Shown: in pieces, positions 1 to 5,865 of the stretch
Position numbering within the stretch: the first letter of the stretch is position 1
Layout: every line of letters starts with the position of its first letter
Source of the DNA: Bergeyella zoohelcum
GTDB taxonomy: Bacteria; Bacteroidota; Bacteroidia; Flavobacteriales; Weeksellaceae
Reading direction: 5' to 3'
DNA: 5,865 nt
Assembly: GCA_030523905.1 (NCBI GenBank)
Contig: JAUNHO010000078.1
Span: forward strand, 1-5,865
Translations under genes and position numbers: made by a program
Notes under the pieces: model-generated
Told to the model about the DNA's origin: nothing
What the model saw: only the letters and a program-made list of their open reading frames with translations
Databases searched by the model: none

Positions 1-1
1 T

Positions 2-151
2 GGTGGTGGTAGCTCGCAAGGGTTTTATCACGGCTATGAGAAAACACCATCAGGCAGTTTTATACGCTATGAAGGAGAAAGTGGCTGGAATAAAAGTGGC
101 GAGATAATCCCATACAGAGGCGGAGTGATGATTTCTTATAAAATAAAATAA
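2..151 (+). CDS. C-terminal end of an unrecognised protein (5'-truncated by window edge)
   Basis: An open frame enters from the left edge and runs 49 codons to a TAA stop at 149-151. The visible tail begins GGGSSQGFYHGYEK and ends GVMISYKIK. It is rich in Gly, Ser and aromatic residues, has no hydrophobic segment, and ends in alternating polar/hydrophobic residues that could form a beta strand. I do not recognise the family, and the start and any N-terminal domains lie outside the window. The next gene begins 2 nt after this stop, so the two are probably co-transcribed and perhaps translationally coupled. The reading frame is supported by that spacing and by the absence of stops, not by homology. 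Confidence 0.6.
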   Translation, partial: GGGSSQGFYHGYEKTPSGSFIRYEGESGWNKSGEIIPYRGGVMISYKIK

Positions 152-153
152 AA

Positions 154-357
154 ATGAAACTTTTTAGCAAACAGCACCTTATATTTTCGGTGGTTACATT
201 CGCTATTGTCTTTCTGATGAGGTACATCGGGGACGATACACCAGAGGCTTTATTCAACTCTCTGCTTAATGCTGTGGCGGGTGTGGTAGGGCTATCCGTA
301 GGGCTTTTCATTCTCTACAAAAATAAGGATAGCAACCCACCAGATCAGTTTGATTAG
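154..357 (+). CDS. small two-pass membrane protein, hypothetical
   Basis: A 67-aa protein starting at ATG 154. There is no Shine-Dalgarno sequence; the A-rich stretch before the start is normal for Bacteroidota. Two hydrophobic segments are visible: about residues 9-23 (IFSVVTFAIVFLMRY) and about 39-55 (NAVAGVVGLSVGLFILY). They are separated by an acidic/polar loop with GDDTPEA and followed by a short charged tail (KNKDSNPPDQFD). Lysines and arginines lie near both membrane ends. The start is 2 nt after the upstream stop, so it looks like the last gene of an operon. The last 4 bases overlap the stop of the convergent namZ-like gene. The function is unknown; the layout would fit an accessory or immunity-type membrane protein for the upstream gene, but nothing in the sequence proves this. 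Confidence 0.72.
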   Translation: MKLFSKQHLIFSVVTFAIVFLMRYIGDDTPEALFNSLLNAVAGVVGLSVGLFILYKNKDSNPPDQFD

Positions 358-1540
358 TCTTCGTAGATGATGTATTTCTGCCTTATTTTCTGGAATTTTT
401 CTAAATCTTTTTTCCAATATTGGCGTATTTGTCTTTCGGTTTTTCCAGAGATGATTTGTTTTCGTAGTTCATCGCTTCCTGCTAGTTTATCAAAAAATAA
501 ATTGGAAAGGAAGAAATTTTGTTTAGGATTTTTGTAGTGTTGATAGGCGTTTAGTAGCCAACTGATATTCAGTTTTCGTAGATTTCCGTTTTCTGTGGTG
601 AGGTTTTCTCCGTAGCAAATTTGCCTATTCAGGAAAGGATTTTTGGCACCATAATTAGGTTTTGGTACAAATTGATAAGGCAAATTTTTAGTCCAAGGGC
701 TGCCGTAGATTTGGAAAGGAAAATCCGTGCCTCTTCCTACCGAAACCTGTGTTCCCTCAAAGAAGCAAAGCGATGGGTAGAGATTGATAGAGAGGTCATT
801 AGGAAGATTTGGCGAAGGTCTCTCGGAGATGGGGTAGCGTTTTTGTTTATGATAATTTTTCATTGGGACAAGCGTATATCGGGCTTGTATTCCATTGGCA
901 AGCCATCTTTCGCCGTTTAGCATTTTTCCGTATTCGCCTATTGTAAGTCCGTAGATTACAGGTACTTGGTGCATTCCCACAAAACTTTTCCACTTGGGTT
1001 TTAGCATTGGTCCATCTATATAGCCATCGTGCGGATTAGGACGATCAAGAACGATGACCTCTACATTGTTTTCCGCCGAAGCCTCCATTACCAAAGCCAA
1101 AGTAGAGATATAGGTGTAAAACCGAATGCCCACATCTTGAATGTCAAATAGCACAATATCAATGCCTTGCAATTGCTCTGGTTTGGGCTTTTTATTATCA
1201 CCATAGAGAGAGATTATCGGTAGATTGGTTTTTACATCTACGCCATTCTTTACCAATTCTCCTGCATCTGCATCACCACGGAAGCCGTGTTCTGGTGCAA
1301 AAATATGTTTTATTTTTACATTATTTTGAAGTAAAAAATCTACCAAATGTGTAGAAGCCCTGTTTGGTTGGTTACTACGGCTATTGTTTTGTTTTTCAAT
1401 AGGTTGAGGTAGAGTTCTGGCTGGTCGGTAGCGGTTTTGAAAGAGGTGTCTTCCAATTTTTGGGCGTTAATAAATGATAAAGTTGCCAAAAAAATTAGGC
1501 AAATCAGAAGTAAATTTTTATTTTTGAAAATTAAATTCAT
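354..1540 (-). pseudogene. namZ: DUF1343 / exo-beta-N-acetylmuramidase NamZ-like protein, frameshifted
   Basis: NamZ (DUF1343, GH171) enzymes remove terminal MurNAc from peptidoglycan fragments during cell-wall turnover and recycling. Translation from ATG 1540 gives a Sec-type signal peptide (MNLIFKNKN, a hydrophobic core, then INA before QKLED, cleavage near residue 26). This is followed by the family N-terminus (KTIAVVTNQTG, residues 51-61), but the frame then stops at TAG 1342-1340. The rest of the family continues in another frame from codon TCT at 1355: STHLVDFLL, then FAPEHGFRGDADAGE, LFDIQDVGIRFYTYI, VLDRPNP, PSPNLPN, LYPSLCFFEGT, VSVGRGTDFPFQ, FFDKLAGSDELR and a C-terminal KYIIYED at the TAA stop 356-354. 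Two bases are left over between the GGG codon (1360-1358) and the second frame. Everything after the break is intact and full length, so the lesion looks recent. The second frame could start internally at TTG 1346, but that product would lack the signal peptide and first strand. A sequencing error is possible, although there is no long homopolymer at the break. Confidence 0.85.
1519..1526 (+). promoter_or_regulatory. candidate -7 box for the permease gene
   Basis: TATTTTTG fits the Bacteroidota TAnnTTTG consensus and lies 18 nt before the TTG start, inside the signal-peptide coding region of the divergent namZ-like gene. No clear TTG -33 element is found at the usual distance, and the stretch is very AT-rich, so a chance match is possible. 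Confidence 0.35.
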
Positions 1541-1544
1541 AGCG

Positions 1545-2774
1545 TTGAAATTTCCATTATATTTTTCAAGAAAGATAGCATTTTCCAAAGATAATAAAAA
1601 TAATCTTTCGCAGGTCATTATTTTTATCGGTAGGTTATCGGTGGCGTTGGGCATCATCGTTTCGCTCATCACGGTATCTACTGGGATAGGCTCTAAAAAT
1701 GCCATTAAAAACAGGCTTTCGGATTTTGGTGGGGCGATACAGATTAAGTCCCAAAAGTCCAATGCTTCGTATAATTCTTCGGTGATAAGCACTGAAAATT
1801 TTCATTTAGATAAAATAAAAACTACCGAAGGCGTAGGTGCGGTGCAAAAATATGCAACCGTGAGCGGAATAATGCGGACGGAGGATAATTTCGCGGGGAT
1901 AATTTTCAAAGGAGTAGGGGAAGATTTTGATTATCAGCGATTTGAGAAGTTTTTGATGGAAGGAAGTGTGCCAAGTTTTGAGGCAAAAGGCTTTAATAAT
2001 AATATTATTATTTCGCAAAAAATAGCCAATGATTTGAACAAAAAGCTGGGTGATAGCATCGTTACTATTTTCTCCAAAGAAGATAAAAAACCGATTTACA
2101 GAAAATTTGTGGTGCAGGGCATCTATAAAACCGACATCAAATTGATAGATGATTTGTTCGTTATTGGTGAGATTAATCACGCTCGGAAGATTTTAGATAT
2201 AGATAAAAATGAATTCGGTGGCGTGGAAGTGTTCTTGAAGGATAATGATGAAATTAATGCCGTATTTCCGAAGGTAGAGAAGGAGATTGGCTATAAAAAT
2301 TATGCAGAGAAAATCACCGACCAGTATCCGCAAATCGTAGATTGGATTAATATTTTTGATACCAATATCGCCCTCATTATCACGATTATGCTTGTGGTGG
2401 TGGTCATCAATATCATTATGGTACTTCTTATTTTGATTATAGAACGCACGAACTCCATCGGTATGCTAAAAACTCTGGGTGCTACGAATGGGCAGATCCG
2501 CTCTATTTTCATCAATTATACGCTTATTATTATGGTGCCAGGCTTGTTGGTGGGAAATTGTATAGGGCTTGGGCTGTTGCTATTGCAGAAGTTTTTTGGT
2601 ATCATAAGGCTCAATCCAGATAACTACTATGTGAGTGTGGTTCCAGTGGATTTAGACCCGATTTATATCTTGGGAATTTCCGTGGGGATTTTGTTGGTTT
2701 CGGCATTGTCATTGGTTTTGCCTAGCTATCTCATCAGTAAAATTTCACCAGTAAAAGCCATTAAATACAACTAA
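1545..2774 (+). CDS. FtsX-family ABC transporter permease (LolC/LolE-like)
   Basis: An inner-membrane permease subunit of the MacB/LolCE type, 409 aa from the proposed TTG 1545. The N-terminus KFPLYFSRKIAFSKDNKNNLS is cytosolic, and TM1 is at about residues 24-46 (VIIFIGRLSVALGIIVSL). A large periplasmic domain of about 225 residues (47-270) follows, then TM2 (~275-299). Next comes the FtsX-family cytosolic coupling motif ERTNSIGMLKTLGATNGQIR (300-319), TM3 (~325-348) and TM4 (~374-393), ending SPVKAIKYN. This matches the four-TM LolC/E plan. The frame is open upstream to ATG 1437, but those 36 extra residues are antisense to the namZ signal-peptide region and do not resemble the family, so TTG 1545 is preferred. 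No ATP-binding subunit is adjacent, so it must use one encoded elsewhere. Lipoprotein release is the closest family role, but macrolide/peptide export or another envelope task cannot be excluded. A hairpin terminator follows 30 nt downstream. Confidence 0.87.
   Translation: MKFPLYFSRKIAFSKDNKNNLSQVIIFIGRLSVALGIIVSLITVSTGIGSKNAIKNRLSDFGGAIQIKSQKSNASYNSSVISTENFHLDKIKTTEGVGAVQKYATVSGIMRTEDNFAGIIFKGVGEDFDYQRFEKFLMEGSVPSFEAKGFNNNIIISQKIANDLNKKLGDSIVTIFSKEDKKPIYRKFVVQGIYKTDIKLIDDLFVIGEINHARKILDIDKNEFGGVEVFLKDNDEINAVFPKVEKEIGYKNYAEKITDQYPQIVDWINIFDTNIALIITIMLVVVVINIIMVLLILIIERTNSIGMLKTLGATNGQIRSIFINYTLIIMVPGLLVGNCIGLGLLLLQKFFGIIRLNPDNYYVSVVPVDLDPIYILGISVGILLVSALSLVLPSYLISKISPVKAIKYN
1586..1593 (-). 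promoter_or_regulatory. candidate -7 box for the namZ-like gene
   Basis: On the minus strand this reads TATCTTTG, identical to the box before lpxB. It lies 45 nt upstream of the namZ-like ATG. It also encodes Lys-Asp within the conserved SKDN of the permease N-terminus, so the match may simply be coding sequence. No TTG -33 element was seen. Confidence 0.3.
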
Positions 2775-2803
2775 AAATTCATAACAGATAAAATTCTAAA
2801 AAT

Positions 2804-2830
2804 AAAACCGAAGAAAAGCTCTTCGGTTTT
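2804..2830. terminator. bidirectional rho-independent terminator
   Basis: A perfect 11-bp inverted repeat, AAAACCGAAGA (2804-2814) and TCTTCGGTTTT (2820-2830), encloses a 5-nt loop. On the plus strand the 3' arm continues into a run of five T, 30 nt after the permease stop. On the minus strand the arm ends in TTTTATTTTT, so the same hairpin can end the transporter transcript, whose stop is 26 nt away. It sits exactly between two convergent genes. Confidence 0.9.
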
Positions 2831-2856
2831 TGAGTGTTTTGTATAGGGAATGAAAT

Positions 2857-4545
2857 TTATACCAAAAGTAAAATCAGAATCTGGGCAACGAAAATCCTAA
2901 ATATCGTTACGAGTGGATAAACCTGTGCGTAACTTTGTAGCGGAACATCGCTTTCCAAATAGGAAGTACTGAAAGATAACGCCGCAGGGTCGGTATAGCT
3001 ACCACTCATTATTCCTGCCAGTTGTAGGAAATTGATTTTCATTAGCCATCTTCCAATAATCACCATCAAAATAAGTGGAATAAAGGTAATCGCAGAGCCA
3101 TAAAGTAGCCATACCCAGCCATTGTATTTGATGAAGTTGCTATAAAACGCCTCTCCTGCGTGTATTCCTACGGCGGCAAAAAATAGACAAATCCCAAGGT
3201 CTTTCATAAAATAAATCGCACCATTATTAATGTAAGAATGTATGAACGAAATGCCTCCGTATCGGCTTACGAATAACGCAGTAATAAGTGGCCCCGCCGC
3301 GAAACCTAGCTTGATAGGAACAGGCAAAGATGGGATAAGAATAGGGATAGAACCGATGATAATCCCAATGAGAAGCCCACCGAAGAGCGATAGGAAATCG
3401 GGTTCCATTAGTTTTTTCTCCGAGTTACCAATGATTTGTTCTGCCTTTTTCAAAGCCTCTTCTGTCCCTACTATTTTTACTTTATCACCATAGAAAAGTT
3501 CCAGTGATGGTCTGGCAAGCATCTCTCTACCAGCACGGAATACCCTTGTTACTCGTAGGTCGTATTTGTTGTAAAGGTCTAGCTGGGTCAGTTTTTTGTG
3601 CATTGCAGATTCTTTGGTTACGAAGAAATTTTTAGCCATTACTTCACCTGCTGCATCTATGAAATTATCCGAGGAGGTACGCCCCCATTTATCGGTAAAT
3701 TCGTTCAGTTCTTTCTCTATTCCCACTATCATTAGCACATCTCTCATCTTTATTTGTGTGTCCATAGATGGAGATTCTACCGCTTCTGTACCGCTATGTT
3801 TTAGCCTTGAAATCACTATATTTTTTCCAAAATCGTTGATGATTTCTTGCAGTGTTTTTCCTACGGCATCAGGGTTGGTTATTCTTATTTTTTTAGCCAC
3901 TATGGGGAGTTCGGTTTTTATTTTTGCCAAACGGAATAGCCTCATTTCCTTTTCAGGGTGAATTTTAAGAATGATTTTTGAAGCAATAATCACGATGATA
4001 ATCCCCAATACACCAATGGGATAAGTGATGGCATAGCCAATGGCAGGGTCATCAAAAACGCGGTCTGGAAACTGGCTTTTGATTTCTTCCAAAGTGCTTT
4101 TCGCCGCACCGAGACCTGGCGTATTGGTTACCGAGCCACTCATTATTCCGACTAGATTTTCTATATTCAGTCCTGTGATTTTGAAGAGCAAAACCGTGAT
4201 GAGACCGCCTGTTAGAACACAGCCAACCGCAAGGAGGTTAAACCGCAAACCCTCGCTTTTGAAAGAGGAAAAAAACGAAGGTCCTACCTGTATCCCTACG
4301 GCATAAACGAATAAAATTAGCCCAAAATCTCTGATGAAATGCAGGATTTCTTCATTAATTCGGTAGCCGAGATGCCCTAGTAATAAACCCGTGAACATCA
4401 CCGCCGAGATACCGAGCGATATATTAGCAATTTTGAGCCTTCCTATGAAAATCCCAGAGCCTATCGCCATCATTATTGTGATGAGAGATTGTATCACGCT
4501 TGGGGTTTCCGTAGGGGAGAGTAAAGAGGTAAGCCATTCAAACAT
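2857..4545 (-). CDS. putative transporter, AspT/YidE/YbjL family (aspartate:alanine antiporter-like)
   Basis: A 562-aa inner-membrane protein starting at ATG 4545. It has the duplicated layout of the AspT/YidE/YbjL group: an N-terminal membrane half (hydrophobic segments at about residues 17-35, 40-60, 70-88, 102-122 and 170-193), a cytosolic middle of about 190 residues, and a C-terminal membrane half (about 385-405, 411-427, 445-465, 476-498 and 541-561). The halves share a signature, GIMSGSVTNTPGLGAA at 133-148 and GIMSGSYTDPAALSFS at 511-526, and a second shared stretch, FGLILFVYAVGIQVGPSFF (74-92) and LGICLFFAAVGIHAGEAFY (450-468). The middle holds two RCK_C/TrkA-C-like domains (about 212-285 and 300-372; note RDVLMIVGIEKEL and GDKVKIVGTEEAL), which in this family may sense a ligand. 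AspT exchanges aspartate for alanine; most relatives have no proven substrate, so none is assigned here. It has its own promoter-like box and shares the terminator at 2804-2830. Confidence 0.9.
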   Translation of the reverse strand: MFEWLTSLLSPTETPSVIQSLITIMMAIGSGIFIGRLKIANISLGISAVMFTGLLLGHLGYRINEEILHFIRDFGLILFVYAVGIQVGPSFFSSFKSEGLRFNLLAVGCVLTGGLITVLLFKITGLNIENLVGIMSGSVTNTPGLGAAKSTLEEIKSQFPDRVFDDPAIGYAITYPIGVLGIIIVIIASKIILKIHPEKEMRLFRLAKIKTELPIVAKKIRITNPDAVGKTLQEIINDFGKNIVISRLKHSGTEAVESPSMDTQIKMRDVLMIVGIEKELNEFTDKWGRTSSDNFIDAAGEVMAKNFFVTKESAMHKKLTQLDLYNKYDLRVTRVFRAGREMLARPSLELFYGDKVKIVGTEEALKKAEQIIGNSEKKLMEPDFLSLFGGLLIGIIIGSIPILIPSLPVPIKLGFAAGPLITALFVSRYGGISFIHSYINNGAIYFMKDLGICLFFAAVGIHAGEAFYSNFIKYNGWVWLLYGSAITFIPLILMVIIGRWLMKINFLQLAGIMSGSYTDPAALSFSTSYLESDVPLQSYAQVYPLVTIFRIFVAQILILLLV

Positions 4546-4573
4546 AATTCTATTTTTTTAGTTTTTTGGACTA

Positions 4574-4581
4574 CAAATTTA
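4574..4581 (-). promoter_or_regulatory. -7 box of the AspT/YidE-type transporter gene
   Basis: On the minus strand TAAATTTG matches the Bacteroidota TAnnTTTG consensus. It lies 28 nt before the ATG, in the 70-nt gap after lpxB, leaving a leader of roughly 20-25 nt. The -33 region is weak (CAATGTGA, no clear TTG). It suggests the transporter is transcribed independently of lpxB, although no terminator hairpin separates them and read-through is possible. Confidence 0.5.
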
Positions 4582-4615
4582 CGCAGAAAAAATGTATGAA
4601 TCACATTGAGATATA

Positions 4616-5719
4616 TCAGTTTTTAGTGATGATTTCCGCCGCTTTTTCACTTGCACCTTTCCCACCAAGTTTTTGGTAAAGTTCTTGGTAATCAGACAAG
4701 ATATTTTCTCTATTATCATTAAGGACTAGATGAAGTTCTTTTACTAGATTGTCAGTGGTTAATTCATTCTGTATCAGTTCTTTTACTACTTCTCTATCCA
4801 TTATTAAATTGACCAACGAGATGTATTTAATGTGTTTTACCAAGCGTTTGGCAATTTCGTAGGAAATCCTACTTCCACGATAGCAAACCACCTCTGGAAT
4901 ACCCAAAAGTGCTGTTTCCAAAGTGGCAGTGCCAGAGGTTACCAACGCTGCACGAGAGCATCGGAGGAGGTCATAGGTGCGGTTGGAAACGAAATGAACA
5001 TTTTCATCTACATATTTTTCATAAAATGCTTTCGGTAAACTTGGTGCTCCTGCGATTACAAACTGATAATCCGTGAAATAAGGGCGTACGGATAGCATTT
5101 TCTCGAGCATTTTTTTCACTTCTTGTTCTCGTGAGCCAGGTAGAAGAGCAATGATGGGTTTGTCATTCAGATGATGCTCTCGGCGGAATTTCTGCTCATC
5201 AATTTCCTCTAAATCTGAAATAGCATCAAGCAACGGATGTCCCACAAAATGAGCATCTACGCTATGTTTTTTGTAAAATTCCTTTTCAAACGGAAGGATT
5301 ACCAGCATCTCATCTACATATTTTTTGATGGTTTCTATTCGCCCTTCTTTCCACGCCCAAAGCTGAGGCGAGATATAATAAACCACCTTGATACCTAGCG
5401 ATTTAGCAAATTTGGCAATCCGAAGATTGAAGCCTGGGTAATCTACCAAAACCAATACATCTGGACGATATTTTTGGAGGTCTTCTTTACAGAGTTTTAT
5501 GTTTTTTAGTATGGTTCGGAGGTTCATCAGTACTTCTACAAACCCCATAAAAGCCAGTTCTTTATAGTGTTTTACAGGAGCAGTTTGGGCTATTTTCGCC
5601 ATTAAATCACCGCCCCAAAATCTAAATTCTGCCTTTGGGTCTTTGTTTTTGATGGCTTTCATTAGGTTGCTTCCGTGCAAATCTCCCGAGGCCTCACCTG
5701 CGATGATGTAGTATTTCAT
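4616..5719 (-). CDS. lpxB: lipid-A-disaccharide synthase
   Basis: LpxB (GT19) is a membrane-associated cytosolic glycosyltransferase. It condenses UDP-2,3-diacylglucosamine with lipid X to form the lipid A disaccharide, releasing UDP. The product is 367 aa, close to the usual 360-390, and appears complete. Motifs in order: YIIAGEASGDLHG (residues 4-16), FMGFVEVL (57-64), VLVDYPGFNLRIAK (90-103), YISPQLWAWKEGRI (115-128, a hallmark of the family), FVGHPLLDAI (158-167), ALLPGSREQEV (191-201, start of the C-terminal nucleotide-sugar binding half) and VTSGTATLETALLGIPEVVCYR (260-281). The start at ATG 5719 is fixed by the N-terminal MKYYIIAGEASGD. It appears to be the first gene of its transcript: upstream there is only a noncoding gap and a divergent gene start. 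The usual proteobacterial partners (lpxA, fabZ, lpxD) are not nearby. It shows that the organism makes lipid A and so has a Gram-negative envelope. Confidence 0.97.
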   Translation of the reverse strand: MKYYIIAGEASGDLHGSNLMKAIKNKDPKAEFRFWGGDLMAKIAQTAPVKHYKELAFMGFVEVLMNLRTILKNIKLCKEDLQKYRPDVLVLVDYPGFNLRIAKFAKSLGIKVVYYISPQLWAWKEGRIETIKKYVDEMLVILPFEKEFYKKHSVDAHFVGHPLLDAISDLEEIDEQKFRREHHLNDKPIIALLPGSREQEVKKMLEKMLSVRPYFTDYQFVIAGAPSLPKAFYEKYVDENVHFVSNRTYDLLRCSRAALVTSGTATLETALLGIPEVVCYRGSRISYEIAKRLVKHIKYISLVNLIMDREVVKELIQNELTTDNLVKELHLVLNDNRENILSDYQELYQKLGGKGASEKAAEIITKN

Positions 5720-5770
5720 TTTTTGATTGTTTAGATTTTTTTATCAATGGAATAATTGATGATATTTCGG

Positions 5771-5778
5771 CAAAGATA
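5771..5778 (-). promoter_or_regulatory. -7 box of lpxB
   Basis: On the minus strand TATCTTTG is a full match to the Bacteroidota TAnnTTTG box. It lies 51 nt upstream of the lpxB ATG in noncoding DNA, implying a leader of about 45 nt. No clear TTG -33 element is present at the expected spacing. Confidence 0.6.
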
Positions 5779-5813
5779 CTTAAAGAATTTTACTTTTAAT
5801 TGGCTAAAATCAT

Positions 5814-5821
5814 TACCTTTG
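5814..5821 (+). promoter_or_regulatory. -7 box of the truncated rightward gene
   Basis: TACCTTTG matches TAnnTTTG on the plus strand, 15 nt before ATG 5837 and 5 nt before ATG 5827. It faces away from the lpxB box, with 35 nt between the two. A TTG at 5800-5802 is too close to act as a normal -33 element. Confidence 0.5.
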
Positions 5822-5836
5822 CCAAAATGATAAACT

Positions 5837-5865
5837 ATGCGAAAAACAATTTTTGGATTTTTAGG
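5837..5865 (+). CDS. start of an unidentified gene (3'-truncated), possibly exported
   Basis: An open frame from ATG 5837 begins MRKTIFGFL and runs off the window. A basic start followed by a hydrophobic run resembles the beginning of a signal peptide or lipoprotein leader, and the position 15 nt after a TACCTTTG box gives a plausible short leader. An alternative ATG at 5827 in another frame (MINYAKNNFWIFR) is also open to the edge, but sits only 5 nt after the box, where it could be at or before the transcription start. Nine codons are too few to name a family or settle the frame. Confidence 0.35.

Noticed and set aside
60..311. Minus-strand open frame of 83 codons over the left-end genes
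   Set aside because: It is antisense to the 67-aa protein and the upstream gene tail, both of which have consistent spacing and sense composition.
320..389. 9-bp inverted repeat AAAATAAGG (320-328) / CCTTATTTT (381-389) around the convergent gene ends
   Set aside because: The loop would be 52 nt, the arms are AT-rich and there is no following T tract, so it is unlikely to be a terminator; probably coincidence.
621..920. Plus-strand open frame of 99 codons
   Set aside because: It lies fully antisense to conserved NamZ motifs (VSVGRGTDFPFQ, PSPNLPN) and its translation resembles no protein family.
1541..1792. Upstream extension of the minus-strand frame that contains the namZ N-terminus (up to an ATG at 1792)
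   Set aside because: It is antisense to the conserved start of the permease. A clear signal peptide begins at ATG 1540, so the extra 84 codons are not part of the gene.
1806..2515. Minus-strand open frames of 124 and 71 codons
   Set aside because: Both are antisense to the permease coding sequence, with no promoter-like or family evidence.
3242..4306. Three plus-strand open frames of 83-121 codons
   Set aside because: They are shadows of the transporter gene in other frames; the Ser/Pro/Ile-rich translations are typical antisense products.
4586..4606. Imperfect palindrome ATGT...ACAT upstream of the transporter promoter box
   Set aside because: Only 4-bp arms match, which is too short to support an operator.
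4832..5038. Plus-strand open frame of 68 codons
   Set aside because: It is antisense to the conserved C-terminal half of lpxB.

Overview
The window looks like a chromosomal segment from a member of the Bacteroidota, most likely a Flavobacteriales/Weeksellaceae relative (Chryseobacterium/Riemerella type). The evidence is AT-rich DNA, Lys/Asn/Ile-rich proteins, no Shine-Dalgarno sequences before the starts, several promoter -7 boxes of the Bacteroidota form TAnnTTTG, and protein families that pair in this group (DUF1343/NamZ next to an FtsX-type permease; a YidE/YbjL-type transporter; lpxB). The genus is inferred from family resemblance, not from a search.

Left end (1-357, + strand): the last 49 codons of an unrecognised protein, then 2 nt later a 67-aa protein with two predicted membrane segments. 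The stop codon of the small gene overlaps the stop codon of the convergent namZ-like gene by 4 bp.

Middle (354-2830): a DUF1343 / exo-beta-N-acetylmuramidase (NamZ, GH171-like) gene on the - strand. It has a signal peptide and an otherwise well-preserved sequence, but a frameshift lies just after the conserved N-terminal NQTG motif, near 1355-1358, so it is called a pseudogene. Divergent from it, with only 4 bp between the proposed start codons, is a + strand LolC/E-like FtsX-family ABC permease that probably starts at TTG 1545. A strong bidirectional hairpin terminator (2804-2830) ends the permease and also serves the convergent transporter gene.

Right part (2857-5865, mostly - strand): a 562-aa AspT/YidE/YbjL-type transporter with two homologous membrane halves around two RCK_C-like domains, preceded by its own promoter-like box; then lpxB (lipid-A-disaccharide synthase). 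Upstream of lpxB is an intergenic region of about 110 nt with divergent promoter-like boxes, and the beginning of a + strand gene cut by the window edge.

Functionally this is mostly envelope biology: peptidoglycan fragment degradation (NamZ, apparently broken), lipid A synthesis (LpxB), envelope ABC export or lipoprotein handling (permease) and inner-membrane transport. I see no tRNA, rRNA, CRISPR array, insertion sequence or phage gene. No clearly new multi-gene system is visible; the most notable items are the broken namZ and the very tight divergent and convergent gene borders around it.
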